Source of the DNA: an uncultured Colwellia sp.
GTDB lineage: Bacteria; Pseudomonadota; Gammaproteobacteria; Enterobacterales; Alteromonadaceae
Assembly: GCA_913049915.1 (NCBI GenBank)
Contig: CAJWZC010000022.1
Coordinates: 1 to 44,767, forward strand
Reading direction: 5' to 3'
DNA length: 44,767 bases
Shown one piece after another: positions 1 to 9,520 of the stretch. Positions within the stretch are counted from its first letter, which is position 1. Every line of letters begins with the position of its first letter. The notes below the pieces were generated by a model that searched no databases, was not told the DNA's origin, and was given only the letters and a program-made list of their open reading frames with translations. The position numbers and the translations under genes are program-made.

Positions 1-66
1 ATTGGCTAGCTCTTGTCCGAAAGAACAACCTGTAACTAAGGTCAGCAAAGCGCACTTAGTTATCAT
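1..66 (-). CDS. Partial lipoprotein gene, 5' end only
   Basis: Only the first 22 codons are inside the window; the gene runs off the left edge. The start is an ATG preceded by an AGGAAG ribosome binding site a few bases upstream. The peptide begins MITKC, has a short hydrophobic stretch (ALLTLV) and then T-G-C-S, which fits a lipobox with the cysteine at residue 14. A lipoprotein attached to the cell envelope is therefore likely, but the mature part is not visible and no function can be given. It is divergent from the DUF2141 gene. Confidence 0.45.
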   Translation of the reverse strand, partial: MITKCALLTLVTGCSFGQELAN

Positions 67-75
67 TTTCTTCCT

Positions 76-386
76 ACGACTTGTGAAGCTCTTTGTTATT
101 TCTTCATGACTTTTGACGCGAGAACTTTAATTATTTTTATCAACCTAACTACAGCGCAGAAAATACTATTCAACAATACTCATCATTTTTGAAGATCTAC
201 AGATAAGTTATCGTTTTTTAATGACATGCCACAAGTTATGTAAACAAGCCGATTAAAAAGTGACTTTTGGCACCTGTAGCTAATAACTATATTACCTATC
301 ATTACCTTGTCGAAACAACATAGCTTAGCGAACAGTCTTTGTTAAGGCGCTCTTAAATAGCTAACTCAAGTTAAAAGGAAAATATT
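76..386. other. AT-rich intergenic region
   Basis: This gap separates a divergent partial lipoprotein gene on the left from the DUF2141 gene on the right, so it should hold both promoters. I see no convincing hairpin, repeat or operator and no coding remnant. An AAAAGGAAAA ribosome binding site ends it, just before the ATG at 387. Confidence 0.4.
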
Positions 387-848
387 ATGTTTATTAAAAA
401 AATACTCACTTTCTCAGTAAGTAGTTTAGCGCTAGCAGCCATTAGCTCATTATCGTTAATCGCCGTGATGAGCCAACAAGCGGTTGCTGCTGACTTAACG
501 GTAAATATTAGTGAGGTTAATCAAGGTAAAGGCCATGTGATGGTTGGATTATACTCAGGTTCTAAAGCATTTAATCAGGGTAAAGCAATGTTGGGCTCAA
601 GTGTTAAAGCGACTAACGAACAAGAAGAAGTAGTCTTTAAAGATCTACCTGCGGGCGAATATGCGATTAAAATTTATCAAGATGAAAATAGTAATGACAA
701 GTTAGACTTTAACTTTATTGGCATTCCAAAAGAAGGTTATGGTTTTAGTAATAATGTCGGTAGATTTAGTCGTCCAGAATACCAAGAAGCTAAATTTACT
801 ATTGAAGAAAAAATAGAAAAAGCAGAAATTAATATAGAATTATTTTAA
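387..848 (+). CDS. Secreted DUF2141 family protein
   Basis: A 153-residue exported protein. The N-terminus is a Sec signal peptide: K-K at residues 4-5, a long hydrophobic core, and a likely cleavage around AVAA (residues 32-35). The mature part is about 118 residues with the DUF2141 pattern: a G-x-V-M-V-G-L-Y strand near residue 50, a V-F-K-D-L-P-A-G-E-Y-A turn, a D-E-N-S-N-D-K-L-D segment that looks calcium-binding, and G-I-P-K-E-G-Y-G-F-S-N-N near residue 112. The family is usually periplasmic or secreted and has no established biochemical role. It has a good AAGGAAAA ribosome binding site and stands alone, 110 bases before a two-component pair on the same strand; a link to that pair is possible but not shown. 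Confidence 0.85.
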   Translation: MFIKKILTFSVSSLALAAISSLSLIAVMSQQAVAADLTVNISEVNQGKGHVMVGLYSGSKAFNQGKAMLGSSVKATNEQEEVVFKDLPAGEYAIKIYQDENSNDKLDFNFIGIPKEGYGFSNNVGRFSRPEYQEAKFTIEEKIEKAEINIELF

Positions 849-958
849 TATAAAATTTATAGCGATTAATAAACGCTTAAGCCTTACTAAATTATTATCA
901 CTAAAGCATCATTAAAGTATTTTTTATTATTCAAAAAAAATTACGGTACAATAAAATT

Positions 959-2122
959 ATGTTTAAGTCATTTATTCCTGAACATTTACATAAAGACTGG
1001 CTATTACACTTGTCTGGATTTTTGACCTGGTCAATTATTTGCTTTCTTTCGTTGAATAACTTATCTGTAGGTATTGAGTTTTATTTAAAATTAATAGCTT
1101 TTTTGATATTTTATATCGCTTTTTCGGTAGTCGTTTTTTCAACTCCCTCTCTAGCTTTTCTACGAAGAGATAAGTTACTACTCTTTTGCCAAATAATCGT
1201 GGTGTTACTGTTAATCAAGTTTGATAAATATGGCATCGTAGCCATTTTATTTATACTTATTGCAACGCAACTCTCTTTAATTTTTAGCCGCCGTCAGGCG
1301 ATGTATATTATATTGTCAATTGCAGCAGCACATTTTATGATTAAATATAATGGTGATGTCCTTGAGACACTTTTCCACATCATTATTTATCTCATGCTGC
1401 AAATATTTGGCTTTTCTGCCATTGAAAGTAACTTAAGAGAAGTCAAAGCAAAAGAAGAGCTTAGTGTCATTAATCAAGAGTTGTTAGCGGCACGATTTAT
1501 GTTAAAAGAATCATCACAACGTAAAGAGCGTTTGAGAATTTCAAGAGACTTACATGATGTTATCGGTCATCAGTTAACCGTTTTAGCGTTAAACCTTGAA
1601 GTGAGTCGTCATAAAGTTCCCGATGAATTTAAGCCCTTGTTAGCGCAAAATTTACTGCAAGCTAAAACCTTGTTGTCAGATGTGCGTGAAGTAGTGAAAG
1701 AAATGCGAAGTGAGGAGCAATTTGATCTAGTAGAAAAGTTATCTGATCTTATTGAACAGCTACCTGACTGTCAGCTTAAGGTAGAATCTTCGCCTGAGAT
1801 TAATGCGTTATCTTTGAAGCAACAATTAATGTTTTGCTTACAGGAAGGGATAAGTAATGCCATACGTCATGGTAAGGCGAATAAATTTACCCTATCAGCT
1901 GATAAAAAGGATAAACGACTAAACCTTTATTTGGCTGATAATGGTGTAGCTAAACCTACAACTATGTCAGCTACTCAACCTGAGTTTTTATCAAAAGAAC
2001 AATTAGGTAGTGGACTTCTGGGTATGCAAGAACGTTTAGCTGACTTTCAAGGAGTAGTTGAACTGATAAAAACACCTGTCGGTTGTACCTTAAAAATTCA
2101 AGTGGAAGATAACTATGACTGA
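959..2122 (+). CDS. NarL/DesK-type membrane sensor histidine kinase
   Basis: A 387-residue sensor kinase. The first ~155 residues form about six membrane segments with short loops and no large periplasmic sensor domain, as in DesK-like kinases. A short coiled linker (about 160-190) leads to a HisKA_3 dimerisation domain with the motif SRDLHDVIGHQ; the phospho-accepting histidine is H199. The HATPase domain follows, with an N-box (EGISNAIRHG), a G1-like L-A-D-N-G and G-S-G-L-L-G-M-Q-E-R. All catalytic elements look intact. Its stop overlaps the start of the response regulator by 8 bases, so the two are a translationally coupled pair. The signal is unknown; few-loop membrane sensors of this type often read membrane state or antibiotics, but that is inference. 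Confidence 0.9.
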   Translation: MFKSFIPEHLHKDWLLHLSGFLTWSIICFLSLNNLSVGIEFYLKLIAFLIFYIAFSVVVFSTPSLAFLRRDKLLLFCQIIVVLLLIKFDKYGIVAILFILIATQLSLIFSRRQAMYIILSIAAAHFMIKYNGDVLETLFHIIIYLMLQIFGFSAIESNLREVKAKEELSVINQELLAARFMLKESSQRKERLRISRDLHDVIGHQLTVLALNLEVSRHKVPDEFKPLLAQNLLQAKTLLSDVREVVKEMRSEEQFDLVEKLSDLIEQLPDCQLKVESSPEINALSLKQQLMFCLQEGISNAIRHGKANKFTLSADKKDKRLNLYLADNGVAKPTTMSATQPEFLSKEQLGSGLLGMQERLADFQGVVELIKTPVGCTLKIQVEDNYD

Positions 2123-2810
2123 TCGTAATTTAGGTAAAACTGTGCAAAGCACTCTCCAAACTAACCCAGATAATACCCTTGAAAGTAAAATAATTAATGT
2201 CGCTTTGGTTGATGACCAACAATTGGTGAGGCAGGGCATTGCGGGCTTATTAACTTTAAGTGATGATATTAATATTATTTGGCAGGCTGAAGATGGTGAG
2301 CAAGCTCAGCTAAAGCTTAGTGATCAGCAACCTGATGTGCTGTTACTTGATATTAGAATGCCAAAAATATCAGGTATTGAGTTAGTAAAAATATTAAGGG
2401 CTCAAGGCAATTCATTACCTATTCTGATGCTGACTACTTTTGATGATAGCGAGTTGTTCATGCAAAGTTTGCAAGCTGGCGCTAATGGATTTTTACTAAA
2501 AGATGTTTCTTTAGAAAAACTAGTCAATGCAGTGAAAACACTAGCAGAAGGAGGTTTTGTTGCAGAGCCCGTAGTGATGAAGCAAATGAATAAAGGTTTT
2601 GATATATCTCCTGTATTGGATAAGTTATCTGAAAAAGAAAACCAAATAGTAAAGTTAATGGCGGGAGGATTTTCTAATAAAGAAATTGCCGCGAGTATTT
2701 TTCTTGCTGAAGGTACAGTAAAAAACCATGTATCCAATATCTTATCAAAACTAAATACCCGAGATAGAACGCGCGCCGTATTGATTGCCCTAAATGAAGG
2801 TATTATCTAA
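2115..2810 (+). CDS. LuxR/NarL-family response regulator
   Basis: A 231-residue partner of the upstream kinase. Residues 1-27 are a polar extension not found in most relatives, so a shorter internal start cannot be excluded; the chosen ATG overlaps the kinase gene by 8 bases. The receiver domain starts near residue 28 (V-A-L-V-D-D) with the phosphorylation site D79 in L-L-D-I-R-M-P, a switch T in L-M-L-T-T-F-D and the conserved K in L-L-K-D-V. The C-terminal LuxR helix-turn-helix carries L-S-E-K-E-N-Q-I-V-K and G-F-S-N-K-E-I-A, then a G-T-V-K-N-H-V recognition helix. It is expected to bind DNA after phosphorylation by its neighbour; targets are unknown. Confidence 0.92.
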   Translation: MTDRNLGKTVQSTLQTNPDNTLESKIINVALVDDQQLVRQGIAGLLTLSDDINIIWQAEDGEQAQLKLSDQQPDVLLLDIRMPKISGIELVKILRAQGNSLPILMLTTFDDSELFMQSLQAGANGFLLKDVSLEKLVNAVKTLAEGGFVAEPVVMKQMNKGFDISPVLDKLSEKENQIVKLMAGGFSNKEIAASIFLAEGTVKNHVSNILSKLNTRDRTRAVLIALNEGII

Positions 2811-2946
2811 TAGTTGTTAGTAATCAATATGCACTGAATCGCTGCACTTTGGCAGGTAATAGGTATATAATCCTTAGCTATTCTTATTCGCTTAATGGTA
2901 GGATTTAACTGCCTTTAAGCAACGTTGCCGATATTTATTTTTATTC

Positions 2947-4899
2947 ATGACCGCCTCAACTAATAGTTCAATTTCTAATGTAAGCAAAGCTTTTGCCAAT
3001 GATGGCGCTTTAGCTAAAGCCATTACTGGCTTCTCGCCTCGTCAGGCGCAAACTGATATGGCGCTTGATGTTGCTCATGCAATAGACAAAGAATCATCGC
3101 TTATCGTTGAAGCCGGAACGGGTACCGGAAAAACTTTTGCTTATTTGATCCCTGCCTTTTTAGCATTAAACCCGAAAAATCCTAAAAAAATAGTGGTATC
3201 TACTGGCACTAAGAATCTGCAAGAGCAACTATTTCATAAAGATATTCCTCTAATCAAAAAGGCGCTGGCGAGTAATGCGCAAGTTGCTTTATTAAAAGGT
3301 CGTGCAAACTATTTATGTAACTACCGTTTAGCGCAGTATCAAGATAGCCGTGGCCAACTTGATGCGCAAATGTTACAAGATCTGGTTAAAGTAAAAACCT
3401 GGGCAAATGGTACGCAAAGTGGTGATATTGGCGAAATAGTTAATGTTAGTGAAGACTCCAGTATTTTTCCTTTTGTAACAAGTACCTTAGATAACTGTTT
3501 GGCAAGAGACTGCCCAGACTATGAAGCATGTCACTTGGTTAGAGCACGTCAAAAAGCCAGTGACGCAGATATTATTGTGGTCAATCATCATTTGTTTTTT
3601 GCTGATATGGCATTAAAAGATACCGGTTTTGGTGAGCTGATTCCTAAAGCTCAGGTAATGATTTTTGATGAAGCACATCAAATTGGCGATATCGCCAGTG
3701 AGTATTTTGGTGAGGCTTTCTCTAGTAAACAGCTGGTAGATTTATGCAGTGACGTATTACAAGTACATCGCAGTAGTTTAACCGATGTTAAACAATTAGG
3801 ATTAGCTGCAGAAAAACTTCAAAAAACCTGCCAAGAGTTTAGATTATTATTTAACTATGATCCTGAGCGCGGTAATTGGCGAGAAAAGTATAAACAAGTT
3901 CAATTCCAGCAAAAATTTGTAAATCTAAAAATTGATTTAGACTTTCTATATCAAGTGATAAAACTGTGTGTCTCAAGAAATGAAGCGATAGATAATTGCT
4001 TTGACCGCGCAGTAAATTTACTTGCTCAGTATGACGTGATGGCAAATATTGAAGGTTACGGTATGAGTTTTTGGTATGAAACCACACCCCGAAGCGTGGT
4101 ATTACATCAAACGCCATTAACGGTTAGTGACAAGTTTAGTGCCGTTGTTAAAGAGTCGGGTGCGGGTTGGATTTTCACTTCCGCGACCCTGGCAGTAGAT
4201 AATAGCTTCGATCACTTTGCCCAGCATTTAGGTTTGCAAAGTGCCAAACAACTGATGCTCGATAGCCCCTTTGATTATCAAGCACAGTCACAATTGGTAG
4301 TACCACGTTATTTACCTCAAGCAAATGACAAAAATCGCGCGTTAAAACTTGCCGAACTTGCCGAGCCGCTAATTAAAGCCAGTAAAGGAGCCTGTTTTAT
4401 GCTTTTCACCAGTTATCGAGTTATGCATCAGGTTGCTGAAGCCTTGGCTAAAAGTATTGATAATCCGTTATTAGTACAAGGTAAAATGGCCAAGCGAAAA
4501 CTACTTGAGCAATTTGTTGAACAAGACTATGCAGTATTGCTGGCTACGGCAAGCTTCTGGGAAGGTGTTGATGTTCGAGGTGATAAGCTGACTTGTGTGA
4601 TTATTGATAAATTACCTTTTGCTTCGCCGGATGACCCTCTACTGCAGGCTCGCTGTGAAGATGTTAGACGTCAAGGTGGAGAGCCTTTTAGTAAAATTCA
4701 ATTACCCCAAGCGGTCATTGCACTAAAACAAGGAGTAGGGCGACTCATTAGGGATGTAAGTGATCGCGGAGTGATGGTTATTTGTGATGATAGGTTAGTG
4801 AATAAACCATACGGTGCAACGTTCTTAAAGAGTTTACCCGATATGAAGCGTAGCCGAGATATTAATAAAGCCGCTGAATTCTTAGCTACCTTATCTTAA
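2947..4899 (+). CDS. yoaA: DinG/XPD-family ATP-dependent DNA helicase YoaA
   Basis: A 650-residue superfamily 2 helicase of the XPD/DinG type that unwinds DNA 5'-3' and in E. coli helps clear damaged replication forks with HolC. Visible motifs: Walker A GTGTGKT at about 57-63, DEAH at 241-244, and four cysteines for an iron-sulphur cluster (C124, C184, C189, C195) in the usual place between them. Motif VI is seen as Q-G-V-G-R-L-I-R near residue 600. The length and the cluster fit YoaA better than DinG, though the two are close. No Shine-Dalgarno sequence is obvious before the ATG; a GCAACGTTGC palindrome lies about 20 bases upstream. No LexA box was found. Confidence 0.88.
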   Translation: MTASTNSSISNVSKAFANDGALAKAITGFSPRQAQTDMALDVAHAIDKESSLIVEAGTGTGKTFAYLIPAFLALNPKNPKKIVVSTGTKNLQEQLFHKDIPLIKKALASNAQVALLKGRANYLCNYRLAQYQDSRGQLDAQMLQDLVKVKTWANGTQSGDIGEIVNVSEDSSIFPFVTSTLDNCLARDCPDYEACHLVRARQKASDADIIVVNHHLFFADMALKDTGFGELIPKAQVMIFDEAHQIGDIASEYFGEAFSSKQLVDLCSDVLQVHRSSLTDVKQLGLAAEKLQKTCQEFRLLFNYDPERGNWREKYKQVQFQQKFVNLKIDLDFLYQVIKLCVSRNEAIDNCFDRAVNLLAQYDVMANIEGYGMSFWYETTPRSVVLHQTPLTVSDKFSAVVKESGAGWIFTSATLAVDNSFDHFAQHLGLQSAKQLMLDSPFDYQAQSQLVVPRYLPQANDKNRALKLAELAEPLIKASKGACFMLFTSYRVMHQVAEALAKSIDNPLLVQGKMAKRKLLEQFVEQDYAVLLATASFWEGVDVRGDKLTCVIIDKLPFASPDDPLLQARCEDVRRQGGEPFSKIQLPQAVIALKQGVGRLIRDVSDRGVMVICDDRLVNKPYGATFLKSLPDMKRSRDINKAAEFLATLS

Positions 4900-4966
4900 G
4901 GTTATCAATTTTAAGTCACTTATTCTAAAGTGATATTAACTACGAGCAGCTAAATTGAAACAGACA

Positions 4967-4999
4967 TAAAAAACGAGTGTTTATGGCACTCGTTTTTAT
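4967..4999. terminator. Bidirectional terminator between yoaA and the ACT-domain gene
   Basis: Stem AAACGAGTG / CACTCGTTT with a short loop, A-rich on the left and T-rich on the right, so it can end both the rightward helicase transcript and the leftward gcvR-like transcript. Confidence 0.8.
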
Positions 5000-5017
5000 T
5001 TATACGTTTAATGCATA

Positions 5018-5515
5018 CTAGCGGGAAATATCTACCATTAAGTCATCTGCTATTTTCTCTAGCGCACTGATAAGTTCATCAACTGATTTATCATCAATAG
5101 CTATTTGAACTTTCGCTTTAAATAGGTCTTGCCCACTATGGGCTGCACTATTTGTTGAACTAACTAACTTGATTAAATTACCACTTTGATGATGAATAAC
5201 AGAGGAAACTTCTTGTACTATGCCCGCTCTATCATTAGCGGTAATTTCTAGTACTAAATTACTAAACACGTCAGGTAAATTAGGCTTAGCCATTTCAATT
5301 TGGCAACTCAAGCCACTAATAGCTTTTAATTCACTGATTAAGCTTTCGCTTTTTTCACTTGCCACAGCAACTTCAATAACGCCAGCGAAAAAACCTGATA
5401 AATGATGCAAGCTACTGACTTGCCAATTACCTTGATGCTTGGAAATTATTTTTGATAAGGTGTCGACTAGACCTGTTTGATCAGGGCCAATACAAGAGAT
5501 AACTAAATGATTCAT
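5018..5515 (-). CDS. GcvR-type protein with two ACT domains
   Basis: A 165-residue cytosolic protein built from two ACT domains: residues 1-75 (starting NHLVISCIGPDQTGLVDTLS) and about 85-165 (L-E-I-T-A-N-D-R-A-G-I-V-Q-E-V-S). This is the layout of GcvR, which in E. coli binds GcvA and represses glycine cleavage genes when glycine is low. The E. coli protein is somewhat longer; many marine relatives of this size are annotated only as glycine cleavage repressor-like, so I give no symbol. No gcvA or gcv operon is near. AGGAGT lies 4-5 bases before the ATG, which fixes the start. Confidence 0.75.
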   Translation of the reverse strand: MNHLVISCIGPDQTGLVDTLSKIISKHQGNWQVSSLHHLSGFFAGVIEVAVASEKSESLISELKAISGLSCQIEMAKPNLPDVFSNLVLEITANDRAGIVQEVSSVIHHQSGNLIKLVSSTNSAAHSGQDLFKAKVQIAIDDKSVDELISALEKIADDLMVDISR

Positions 5516-5593
5516 TAAGACTCCTAAAAGGTTAGGGTAAATAAGTAGAAAATTTATATTAACTTAAACACTAACTTCTACACGAACTAATTT

Positions 5594-5956
5594 TTAGCTT
5601 ACGCGTGATAACTGGCTCAATTCTTTATTAAGCTGTTCGCTATCTCCTAGGTTGAGCTCAACCAAGCGACGTAAATGTGTAACACTGTCTATATCAATAG
5701 CATTACATTGCAAACCGGTCTCGTCTTTTTCTTCGTGAACAACAGCAATATTCATTGTCACTTCTGACTCTCTGTCTGACAGTACAAAATGTAAAGTACC
5801 GAGCTTACCTTTCAATGATTCTTCACTGTCTATGGCGGTAACTAAGGCACCATTAAGTGATATATCATGGATAGACACTGGATATGTTTTTTCTTCAATT
5901 TCTATTTCGGCACTTATTGAAAATAAAATTCGTGTAAATTGTCGTCTATTATCCAT
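5594..5956 (-). CDS. PilZ domain protein
   Basis: A single-domain protein of 120 residues. It starts M-D-N-R-R-Q-F-T-R, where the R-R-x-x-R pattern is the N-terminal c-di-GMP-binding motif of PilZ, and has H-D-I-S-L-N-G-A near residue 25, matching the second motif (D/N-x-S-x-x-G). Both ligand motifs are therefore present. Such stand-alone PilZ proteins act as c-di-GMP receptors that affect motility, adhesion or polysaccharide output by binding a partner; the partner cannot be told from the context. It sits 78 bases upstream of the gcvR-like gene on the same strand. Confidence 0.85.
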   Translation of the reverse strand: MDNRRQFTRILFSISAEIEIEEKTYPVSIHDISLNGALVTAIDSEESLKGKLGTLHFVLSDRESEVTMNIAVVHEEKDETGLQCNAIDIDSVTHLRRLVELNLGDSEQLNKELSQLSRVS

Positions 5957-6045
5957 GTCTACTTTCCATTCTGACTAATAAATATTATTACAGTATATCT
6001 CTAGCATAGCCTCATTTTATTAAAAAGTAAAAAGATACTGGACAC

Positions 6046-6082
6046 AAAAAAGCCAGTTAAAATCAAAATTTTAACTGGCTTT
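6046..6082 (-). terminator. Terminator of ettA
   Basis: Near-perfect hairpin with 15-base arms: AAAGCCAGTTAAAAT pairs with ATTTTAACTGGCTTT around a 3-base loop, 26 bases after the ettA stop. On the minus strand the stem is followed by a run of T. Confidence 0.85.
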
Positions 6083-6107
6083 CATAGACTTTAGATAGGT
6101 AAGATTA

Positions 6108-7787
6108 TTAACCTATTTTCTTGTATCTAATTCTGTGTGGCTCTGTTGCAGCAGGTCCCAATGTTTTCTTCAACCATGCTTCATATTCAGTAAAGTTACC
6201 TTCATAGAAGTTGATTTTACCTTCATCACGGTAATCTAGAATATGTGTTGAGATACGGTCAAGGAACCAACGGTCATGGGAAATAACCATAGCACAACCA
6301 GGGAACTCTAATAATGCTTCTTCAAGTGCACGTAACGTTTCAACATCTAGATCGTTGGTTGGCTCATCAAGTAGTAATACGTTACCACCCGTTTGCACAA
6401 GCTTAGCTAAATGGACACGGTTACGTTCACCACCGGATAAGTCACCAATGATCTTCTGTTGATCGTTACCTTTAAAGTTAAAACGACTCACATAAGCACG
6501 ACTTGGAATTTCAAAATTACCAATCTGTAAAATTTCATGATCTTGTGAGATTTCTTGGTAAACCGTTTTTGTGTTGTCCATATCATCACGGAACTGATCA
6601 ACACTGGCAAGCTTAACGGTATCACCCAGTACTACATTACCAGAATCTGGTTTTTCAGCACCTGACATCATTTTGAATAGCGTTGATTTACCCGCGCCGT
6701 TTGGCCCGATAATACCAACGATAGCGCCCTTAGGTACGCTAAAGCTTAGATCATCAATAAGCATTCTATCGCCAAACGATTTAGTTAAGTTATTAACATC
6801 TAGTACTTTATCGCCTAAACGAGGTCCAGGTGGAATATAAAGCTCGTTAGTTTCATTACGCTTTTGATGATCTTGGCTATTAAGCTCTTCAAAACGTGCC
6901 ATACGGGCTTTGCTTTTTGATTGACGCGCTTTTGGATTTGAACGTACCCATTCAAGTTCTTGCTTGATAGTTTTTTGTAATGCGCTTTCAGTTTTACCTT
7001 CACGTTCAAGGCGAGCATCTTTTTGTTCTAACCAAGAAGAGTAGTTACCTTCATAAGGAATACCGTGTCCTCTATCAAGCTCTAATATCCAACCCGCAAC
7101 ATTATCTAAGAAATATCTATCATGGGTGATTGCTACCACAGTACCAGGATAATCATGTAAGAAACGTTCTAACCAAGCAACAGATTCAGCATCTAAATGG
7201 TTAGTTGGCTCATCCAGTAATAACATATCTGGTTTTTCGAGTAATAAACGACAAAGTGCGACACGACGTCGTTCACCACCACTTAATACGCCAATTTTTT
7301 GATCCCATTCAGGTAAACGTAAAGCGTCAGCAGCGCGCTCAAGTACGTTATCAATATTATGTCCATCGTTGCTATTGATGATATCTTCTAACTCGCCTTG
7401 CTCTTTAGCTAGCTTATCAAAATCAGCACCTTCTTCAGCATAATCGTTATACACTTGATCAAGACGTGCTAACGCATTTTTAACGGTAGCAACGCCTTCT
7501 TCAACTATTTCCCTAACTGTCTTTGTTTCGTCAAGGATTGGCTCTTGCGGTAAATAACCAATGTTAGTGCCAGCTAATGCGGTAGCTTCACCTTCAAATT
7601 CAGTATCAAGACCTGCCATAATACGAAGTAGGGTAGATTTACCGGAACCGTTTAAACCTAAAACACCTATTTTAACGCCAGGGAAAAATGAAAGAGAAAT
7701 GTCTTTTAAAATAGTACGTTTTGGTGGAACTACTTTAGAAACACGATTCATCGTCATGATGAATTTATCTGGTAACGGCTGAGCCAT
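6108..7787 (-). CDS. ettA: Energy-dependent translational throttle protein EttA (ABC-F)
   Basis: A 559-residue ABC-F protein that binds the ribosomal E site and gates the first steps of elongation according to the ATP/ADP ratio. Two ATPase domains are complete: Walker A GLNGSGKST at about 44-52 and GPNGAGKST in the second half; signatures LSGGERRRV and LSGGERNRV; Walker B LLLDEPTNHLD and LLLDEPTNDLD. There is no membrane segment. The linker between domains contains the arginine- and lysine-rich arm near S-K-A-R-M-A-R-F. The length is close to E. coli EttA (555). AAGG lies 7 bases before the ATG. A decayed copy of its first codons and its ribosome binding site is found near 9702-9784, on the far side of the kinase gene. 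Confidence 0.95.
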   Translation of the reverse strand: MAQPLPDKFIMTMNRVSKVVPPKRTILKDISLSFFPGVKIGVLGLNGSGKSTLLRIMAGLDTEFEGEATALAGTNIGYLPQEPILDETKTVREIVEEGVATVKNALARLDQVYNDYAEEGADFDKLAKEQGELEDIINSNDGHNIDNVLERAADALRLPEWDQKIGVLSGGERRRVALCRLLLEKPDMLLLDEPTNHLDAESVAWLERFLHDYPGTVVAITHDRYFLDNVAGWILELDRGHGIPYEGNYSSWLEQKDARLEREGKTESALQKTIKQELEWVRSNPKARQSKSKARMARFEELNSQDHQKRNETNELYIPPGPRLGDKVLDVNNLTKSFGDRMLIDDLSFSVPKGAIVGIIGPNGAGKSTLFKMMSGAEKPDSGNVVLGDTVKLASVDQFRDDMDNTKTVYQEISQDHEILQIGNFEIPSRAYVSRFNFKGNDQQKIIGDLSGGERNRVHLAKLVQTGGNVLLLDEPTNDLDVETLRALEEALLEFPGCAMVISHDRWFLDRISTHILDYRDEGKINFYEGNFTEYEAWLKKTLGPAATEPHRIRYKKIG

Positions 7788-7912
7788 GTAGATACCTTTT
7801 TATTTGAAGATAATTATAATTATGGCTATTTTAGGTTAAAGGGGATGGGCAAGCAAATGCGATTGAAAGTACTTCAATTTATACAAACATATAATAGCGG
7901 CTCAACCGCTTT

Positions 7913-9520
7913 TTAATATTGTTTACGTAAGCAATACTCTAATTTTTTTTTATTGATAGGCTTGGTCAAATAGTCATCAAATTTGAAACGATTTACATCA
8001 TCTTTTTGAACCTCAAAAATGTCAGCAGTTAGGGCGACTATAGGAGTTAATATATTATTCTCTCGAATTTTATGGCTCGTTTCAATACCATTAATACCAG
8101 GCATATGAATATCCATAAGAATAAGATCAAATTGTTGAGTCTTTGTTATAACTAAGGCAAGCTCACCACTTTCTGCAAAAGTAACTATTTGTCTCATATG
8201 CTCTAAAATTATTTTCGCTAATTTACGATTAATCGCATTGTCTTCAACAACTAAAATATTTAATTGTTGAATTTTTTGTAATGGTTTAGCTTTGATTTCT
8301 ATATCATTAACGATAGGTTGATTGGCTGGTTGTGGTAACGTTACTAATACAGTTGTTCCAATGTTTTCTTTACTCGTTAAGCTTATTCTACCTGCCATTA
8401 ATTCAACAAGACTCTTTGTTATAGACAAGCCAAGTCCTGTACCTTCTATATTTTTATTATTGCCAACCTGTTGATATTTATTAAATAAATCATTTTGGTT
8501 TTTATCTGATATACCTATGCCTTCATCCCTTATATTGATAATTAAATCGTTATTTATGTAAGTAACCTCCAAGGTGATTTTTTTATCTTTTTTAGTAAAT
8601 TTAATACTATTACTGATTAGGTTAATGAGTATTTGACTTAATTTACCTTCATCAAAATAAAAGTAGTCAGGTACATTACTATCAATCTTAAGCAGTAATT
8701 TAATACTTTTATCTGTAGCTTGAACATCCATCATACTCTTAGTATTATTTAAAAATTGATGACCTTGAAACCATGATGGTATTAATTCTATTTTACCTGA
8801 TTCAATTTTACTTAAATCCAAAACAGAATTTACTATAGAGAGTAAGTGTTTAGCACTAAAGTCAATTTCTGCAATATAGTCCTGTATATCTGACGGTAAT
8901 TTGAGCTTATGGCAACGTTCCGATAATAATTCGCTAAAGCCATGGATAGCATTTAAAGGTGTACGAATTTCGTGACTCATATTTGATAGAAAGTCGTTAG
9001 TAAAGTCATTCGCTTTTTTAAGTTCAGATACTTTTTTTCTAAGTTCCATTTGAGTGATAACTTCTCTACTTAGAATTTCGAGTGATTTTAATTGGTGACT
9101 ATTTAACTTTTTAGGTTTATCACTAATAGCGCATAAAGTGCCTATGACAAAACCATCGGGTGTGACTAAAGGTGCTCCTGCGTAAAACCGAATGTTGGGA
9201 GCACCAGTAACCAAAGGATTATCGGCGAATCGTTCGTCTTCTAAAGTATTTGGGATTTCTAAAATATTATGCTCATGTATGGCATGGGCGCAAAATGCAA
9301 TATCTCGTTCTGTTTCAAATGCATCAAGCCCTACGGTTGATTTAAACCACTGACGTGTTGGGTCGACTAAACTAATCAAAGCAATAGGTGTTTCACAAAT
9401 CTCAGAGGCAAGTAAAGTTAAGTCATCAAATGCTTTCTCTGCCTCAGTATCAAGAATTTCATAATCATAAAGTGCTTTAATTCGTTTTTTTTCATCAATC
9501 GTTACCGGGGAAATCATCAT
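7913..9520 (-). CDS. GAF-domain hybrid sensor histidine kinase
   Basis: A 535-residue soluble hybrid kinase without membrane segments. Residues about 25-160 form a GAF sensor domain. The HisKA box SNMSHEIRTPLNAIHGF has its phospho-accepting histidine at H183. The HATPase domain has N-box N-L-I-S-N-S-I-K-F-T, G1 D-E-G-I-G-I-S and G2 G-T-G-L-G-L-S-I, all intact. A receiver domain closes the protein (L-V-V-E-D-N-A-I-N-R near 425; phospho-acceptor D in L-I-L-M-D-I-H-M-P-G). No Hpt domain or cognate regulator is adjacent, so the phosphorelay partner is elsewhere or the output is the receiver itself. The whole gene lies between ettA and a decayed second ettA 5' end, which suggests it arrived by an insertion or duplication event. 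It is strongly AT-rich. Confidence 0.9.
   Translation of the reverse strand: MMISPVTIDEKKRIKALYDYEILDTEAEKAFDDLTLLASEICETPIALISLVDPTRQWFKSTVGLDAFETERDIAFCAHAIHEHNILEIPNTLEDERFADNPLVTGAPNIRFYAGAPLVTPDGFVIGTLCAISDKPKKLNSHQLKSLEILSREVITQMELRKKVSELKKANDFTNDFLSNMSHEIRTPLNAIHGFSELLSERCHKLKLPSDIQDYIAEIDFSAKHLLSIVNSVLDLSKIESGKIELIPSWFQGHQFLNNTKSMMDVQATDKSIKLLLKIDSNVPDYFYFDEGKLSQILINLISNSIKFTKKDKKITLEVTYINNDLIINIRDEGIGISDKNQNDLFNKYQQVGNNKNIEGTGLGLSITKSLVELMAGRISLTSKENIGTTVLVTLPQPANQPIVNDIEIKAKPLQKIQQLNILVVEDNAINRKLAKIILEHMRQIVTFAESGELALVITKTQQFDLILMDIHMPGINGIETSHKIRENNILTPIVALTADIFEVQKDDVNRFKFDDYLTKPINKKKLEYCLRKQY

Noticed and set aside
2919-2928. GCAACGTTGC palindrome before yoaA
   Set aside because: Only 10 bases and not matching any operator I recognise; it does not fit the LexA consensus.
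7892-7912. Hairpin AGCGG-CTCAA-CCGCT next to the end of the hybrid kinase gene
   Set aside because: Its T run is on the plus strand while the kinase and ettA are both on the minus strand; without a plus-strand gene it cannot be called their terminator.
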